Shown here: positions 32,651 through 35,223 of the stretch, piece by piece
How positions within the stretch are numbered: position 1 is the stretch's first letter
Layout of the letters: every line of letters starts with the position of its first letter
Source of the DNA: an uncultured bacterium
Lineage (GTDB): Bacteria; Verrucomicrobiota; Kiritimatiellia; RFP12; UBA1067
DNA length: 35,223 bases
Reading direction: 5' to 3'
Assembly: GCA_902801025.1 (NCBI GenBank)
Contig: CADCGZ010000015.1
Span: 1-35,223 of the forward strand
Position numbers and translations under genes: made by a program
Notes under the pieces: generated by a model
What the model was told of the DNA's origin: nothing
Seen by the model: the letters and a program-made list of their open reading frames with translations, nothing else
The model's database searches: none

Positions 32651-34714
32651 TTACCTCAAGATGATCCTGAACGCCCCCGCTCCACCATCTGAGCCGATAA
32701 TACCGAAGAAATCGCGAGACTCGCCTAATCCGGCAAAGGAAAGTTCGGATATTCGCGATGGCTTTACAGCCGACGGAAGCCACTTTTGACCATCCTCGTC
32801 ACGAAGCGCCGTTCCATTGATCGAATACTGGACGAACTTTCCCACTACGCGAATCTTGACCTCGACCTGTGCCCCCTCCTCTACTTCAACGCCATAAAGC
32901 CGCCGCCATCCACCAGCGCAATAGCCATGCGGCACAGGAGCGCCCTGTCGATCGCCGAGAAAAACAAAGCTTGCCATGTCGCCCGAAGGACATGGTATTT
33001 CGCCCATCGCCTCTGCCGTGACCGTGACGCGAACATCACCCGACTTGCCCGACGGCACGCCAGAGTCAAGCTCGAAGGACCTAACTGGGAATCCGCCTTC
33101 CGTTCCGACCGCGCCCCATTTGCCGCCAATGGAGCGATGCCCGTCCTGATCCCAGGAGAACCAAAGCGTTCCTTCGGCGAAGTCGTATCCGTCGCCAATT
33201 GAAACGCGGCATATTCTGTTAGCCCTAAGCGATGCATTCCAGCATTCGTCATTAGCAAAGCGCACAGGACGCCGCGGAAGACCATCGCCCGTTTCGTCGG
33301 CGAGTGGAGCGCTTACACGGAGAAAGACGTCGTATTCACCAGACGGCAGATTCTCAGGATAGTCAAAATTAAGTGAAACGACCGCAGTCGCCCCGCCGCG
33401 AATATTGCGCAACGACATCTGTGTATCACCGACAAGCGACGCCTTTGACGACACCCCGCCGCCCGAAAGCACGACCTCGATCAAGTCATCGAAAAGGAGC
33501 TGCCCGAAACCTGTGTTTTCTATCTCGACGTCCAACCTCGCCCCGCCTGTGCGTCCCTCAAGAGAAACGCCGCGGATGACATAGCGATAGCCCATGTGGT
33601 CTTCGCAGAACTTGCGAAGATCGACACCATCATACTCTGAAAGCCCAGGCATCCCGTCAAAAGCCCAGGCGGATGACAAAAAGAACGTGTTAGTCAATTT
33701 CTGGACGACAGTCATGTCGTAGGCGCGGATCGTCCTGAGGTACGAAAGATGCGTGTCATACCACTCAGACACGATGTTGAAGCGCGACGGATCGAGGAGA
33801 TGCACGTTCGTATCGAAGTAGCTCATCGATATGCTTGCGAACTCGCCACCATACGGAACGGCCTGACCCTTCAGAAACGCTCTTCCTTCGTCTCGGCTCC
33901 AAGTAGTCGTGCCGCCGCCACCACCCCATGTGCCATAGTCGTAATCCGTGCCAAGGTAACCGTCGTTGTAGAAACCCATTCGCGAACGTAGCGTCTGGTC
34001 CATTGAGTCCATGCCTCCGCCAATGAAGGCCGATGTCGTCGTGCCCAAGTAATTCATCCAGACTTGGGGGGAACGAACAAGCAGCGCCATGTCGTCGGGG
34101 AGACTCTCCAGCCATGCGCCCACTACGCGGTTTTGATACTCCCTCGCCGTGTATCTTGACGTATGCATCTCGCCATACGCGCCTATTATGCCGCATTCAA
34201 CGGCCGGCACGACATCGCGAAACTGCGAGAGAACGGCGCCAAGCTGGTGGATGTGGACAATAATCATCTCAAAGTCATCCGGCTCCGCCCCGCCCCATCC
34301 ATCCCAGGTATAGGCGAAACGCGGGATGCAGGTCCCGCCGTTTCTGCGGCACTTGAGAAAGGAGTTGGAAACTGCGAGAAGTGCGTTCTCGTCTAACGGG
34401 ATGTCCGCGCCGCCGACAAAGTTCGTGATATGGGCGTAGTGGTTCGTCTGAACCGCATACGTGTCGCCGTAGACATATCCCTTCGAGAACTTGTGCATGC
34501 TCCAGAGTTTGGTGCAATTTCTGGAGCTGGAGCAGAGATTGTTGCCACTTGTAGACATGCCTGGCGTAAGATTCGACCATCCGCCACTGGCATACCCGCA
34601 CCCGGGGTTCTCAAAAAGTTCTCTCCCGTCGACAAAGGATATCGCCGATTCAAGCGTTGCTGCCTGAAGCGTCGCCGCCGCAAGCAAGGCAACGACGCTC
34701 TGCAAAATTCTCAC
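32651..34714 (-). CDS. Exported DUF4874/DUF4832 protein with lectin-like tail
   Basis: About 687 residues. No ATG fits; the GTG at 34714 is preferred because GCAGG lies six bases upstream and it opens a signal peptide (ILQSVVALLAAATLQAA). The TTG at 34720 is the alternative. DUF4874 features (GYASGGWSNLTPG, ADIPLDENALL, GEMHTSRY, GYLGTDYDYGTWGG) and DUF4832 features (EYDGVDLRKF, DHMGYRYVIR, ENTGFGQLLF, RRPVRFAN) match the protein at 6124-7680 block for block. From about residue 508 it gains a LamG/concanavalin-like domain (GYCAGGWRRLYG, VQYSINGTALRDEDGQKW) of the same kind as in the propeller protein at 10742-13237, and ends GAFRIILR. It follows the partial beta-helix gene by 22 bases. Probably a glycan-active or -binding protein; no activity known. 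Confidence 0.82.
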   Translation of the reverse strand: MRILQSVVALLAAATLQAATLESAISFVDGRELFENPGCGYASGGWSNLTPGMSTSGNNLCSSSRNCTKLWSMHKFSKGYVYGDTYAVQTNHYAHITNFVGGADIPLDENALLAVSNSFLKCRRNGGTCIPRFAYTWDGWGGAEPDDFEMIIVHIHQLGAVLSQFRDVVPAVECGIIGAYGEMHTSRYTAREYQNRVVGAWLESLPDDMALLVRSPQVWMNYLGTTTSAFIGGGMDSMDQTLRSRMGFYNDGYLGTDYDYGTWGGGGGTTTWSRDEGRAFLKGQAVPYGGEFASISMSYFDTNVHLLDPSRFNIVSEWYDTHLSYLRTIRAYDMTVVQKLTNTFFLSSAWAFDGMPGLSEYDGVDLRKFCEDHMGYRYVIRGVSLEGRTGGARLDVEIENTGFGQLLFDDLIEVVLSGGGVSSKASLVGDTQMSLRNIRGGATAVVSLNFDYPENLPSGEYDVFLRVSAPLADETGDGLPRRPVRFANDECWNASLRANRICRVSIGDGYDFAEGTLWFSWDQDGHRSIGGKWGAVGTEGGFPVRSFELDSGVPSGKSGDVRVTVTAEAMGEIPCPSGDMASFVFLGDRQGAPVPHGYCAGGWRRLYGVEVEEGAQVEVKIRVVGKFVQYSINGTALRDEDGQKWLPSAVKPSRISELSFAGLGESRDFFGIIGSDGGAGAFRIILR

Positions 34715-34736
34715 CGCCAACCTGCCGACGCAGCGA

Positions 34737-35223
34737 CTACCTTAGAATGAGCTGCAGCCCAATGCCCTTCTTCGCCACAAGAAGTTCGTTTGCATCGTCG
34801 CCGTCGATGGGAAGGCGCTTGACACACCATCCTGCCTTTACGGCGGGATCTGGCGAGGCCTTTGCAATCTTGCCGACGACAATCTTGTCACCTGCCGCAA
34901 ACTCCAGCCCCTCGGTCATCGGCTCCATCGACAGCCTTCCGCCATGGCTTTGGTATTCGCCGACATTCACCATGTCGTTCGTAACGACAACGCCGTTCTC
35001 TGTCCACACGCGGATATTGAAATCAGCTGCAAGATCTAGCGTTCCAAACGTTGCCGTTGCCGCACCGTCCGTCAGGTTGGTTAGCGCGACATTGCCCGCG
35101 ACGACCGTGCCCGCCCAGTTCGCCCCGTCGGCGAAATACAGCGCGGTCTCGACGTCGCCATCGGCCTTCGCGACCTTGATGGACCCCGTCGCCGTGTTCG
35201 CGCCGTTCACCATCGTCACCGTG
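34737..35223 (-). CDS. C-terminal end of another giant beta-helix protein (5' truncated)
   Basis: The frame is open to the window edge, so the gene begins outside it; an internal Val codon near 35219 is not a start. The visible ~162 residues align with the end of the 1760-residue giant: NGANTATG, DGANWAGTVV, FGTLDLAADF-x3-VW, the VNVGEY/GGRL block, VVVGKIAK, GW-x-VK, IDGDDAN and the end KKGIGLQLILR. The stop is a TAG at 34737. It is followed 22 bases later by the DUF4832/lectin-tail gene, repeating the arrangement seen at 18521-10742. Domain content of the missing part unknown. Confidence 0.8.
   Translation of the reverse strand, partial: TVTMVNGANTATGSIKVAKADGDVETALYFADGANWAGTVVAGNVALTNLTDGAATATFGTLDLAADFNIRVWTENGVVVTNDMVNVGEYQSHGGRLSMEPMTEGLEFAAGDKIVVGKIAKASPDPAVKAGWCVKRLPIDGDDANELLVAKKGIGLQLILR

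Noticed and set aside
1..35223. CRISPR array, prophage, transposon, tRNA or rRNA
   Set aside because: No regular direct repeats with spacers, no integrase or transposase motif, and no structured RNA gene was recognised; gaps between genes are all below about 150 bases.

Overview
The window looks like a chromosomal fragment of an anaerobic, gut- or sediment-type member of the PVC group, most like Kiritimatiellota or a related Verrucomicrobiota/Lentisphaerota lineage. This is inferred from protein style: GC-rich DNA, exported DUF4874/DUF4832 proteins, FGE-like (SUMF1) folds behind signal peptides, giant secreted beta-strand-repeat proteins without an autotransporter barrel, and polysaccharide-active enzymes without SusC/SusD partners. 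No rRNA, tRNA, CRISPR array or insertion sequence was seen. Gene density is high and no gap exceeds about 150 bases.

Layout. Bases 1-1156 (+) hold the 3' end of an unrecognised Cys-containing protein, overlapping by ATGA the start of mnmA (tRNA 2-thiouridylase), which carries a frameshift near 391. Everything else is on the minus strand. From 6041 down to 1167 lies a housekeeping operon: an EF-hand membrane protein, purF, a small ParA/MinD-like ATPase and a Tat-type metallophosphoesterase. From 18521 down to 6124 lies one tightly packed unit of about 12.4 kb: a 1760-residue beta-helix giant, a secreted beta-propeller-like protein with a lectin-like tail, a three-part glycosidase (GH123-like + GH27 + CBM-like) and a DUF4874/DUF4832 protein. 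From 23893 down to 18662 lies a second unit: an FGE-like/glycosidase-like protein, a sugar-porter MFS transporter and a paralogue of the propeller protein. Next come single genes with their own promoters: a 1524-residue beta-strand-repeat giant (28556-23982), a GH127 beta-L-arabinofuranosidase (31113-28675, followed by the one clear intrinsic terminator) and an exported tyrosine phosphatase (32569-31178). The window ends with a DUF4874/DUF4832 + lectin-tail protein (34714-32651) behind the 3' end of another beta-helix giant.

How it fits together (inference). This appears to be a glycan-foraging and adhesion locus. Exported enzymes with recognisable catalytic residues (GH127 Cys/Glu zinc site, GH27 Asp pair, GH123-like Asp-Glu pair) would release arabinose, galactose and possibly N-acetylhexosamine from plant cell-wall glycoproteins/arabinogalactan or mucin-like glycans. 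The MFS porter would import a sugar. The giants and the propeller, DUF4832 and lectin-tail proteins would bind substrate or cell surface.

The least explained feature is a recurring architecture. Two beta-helix giants are each followed, at 1 and 22 bases, by a protein ending in the same kind of lectin-like domain. The giants, and one of these partners, end in a hydrophobic beta-strand closed by a C-terminal arginine, which could be an uncharacterised sorting or capping signal. Most inferred promoters share an extended -10 element, and two lie so close to the start codon that the mRNA should be leaderless.
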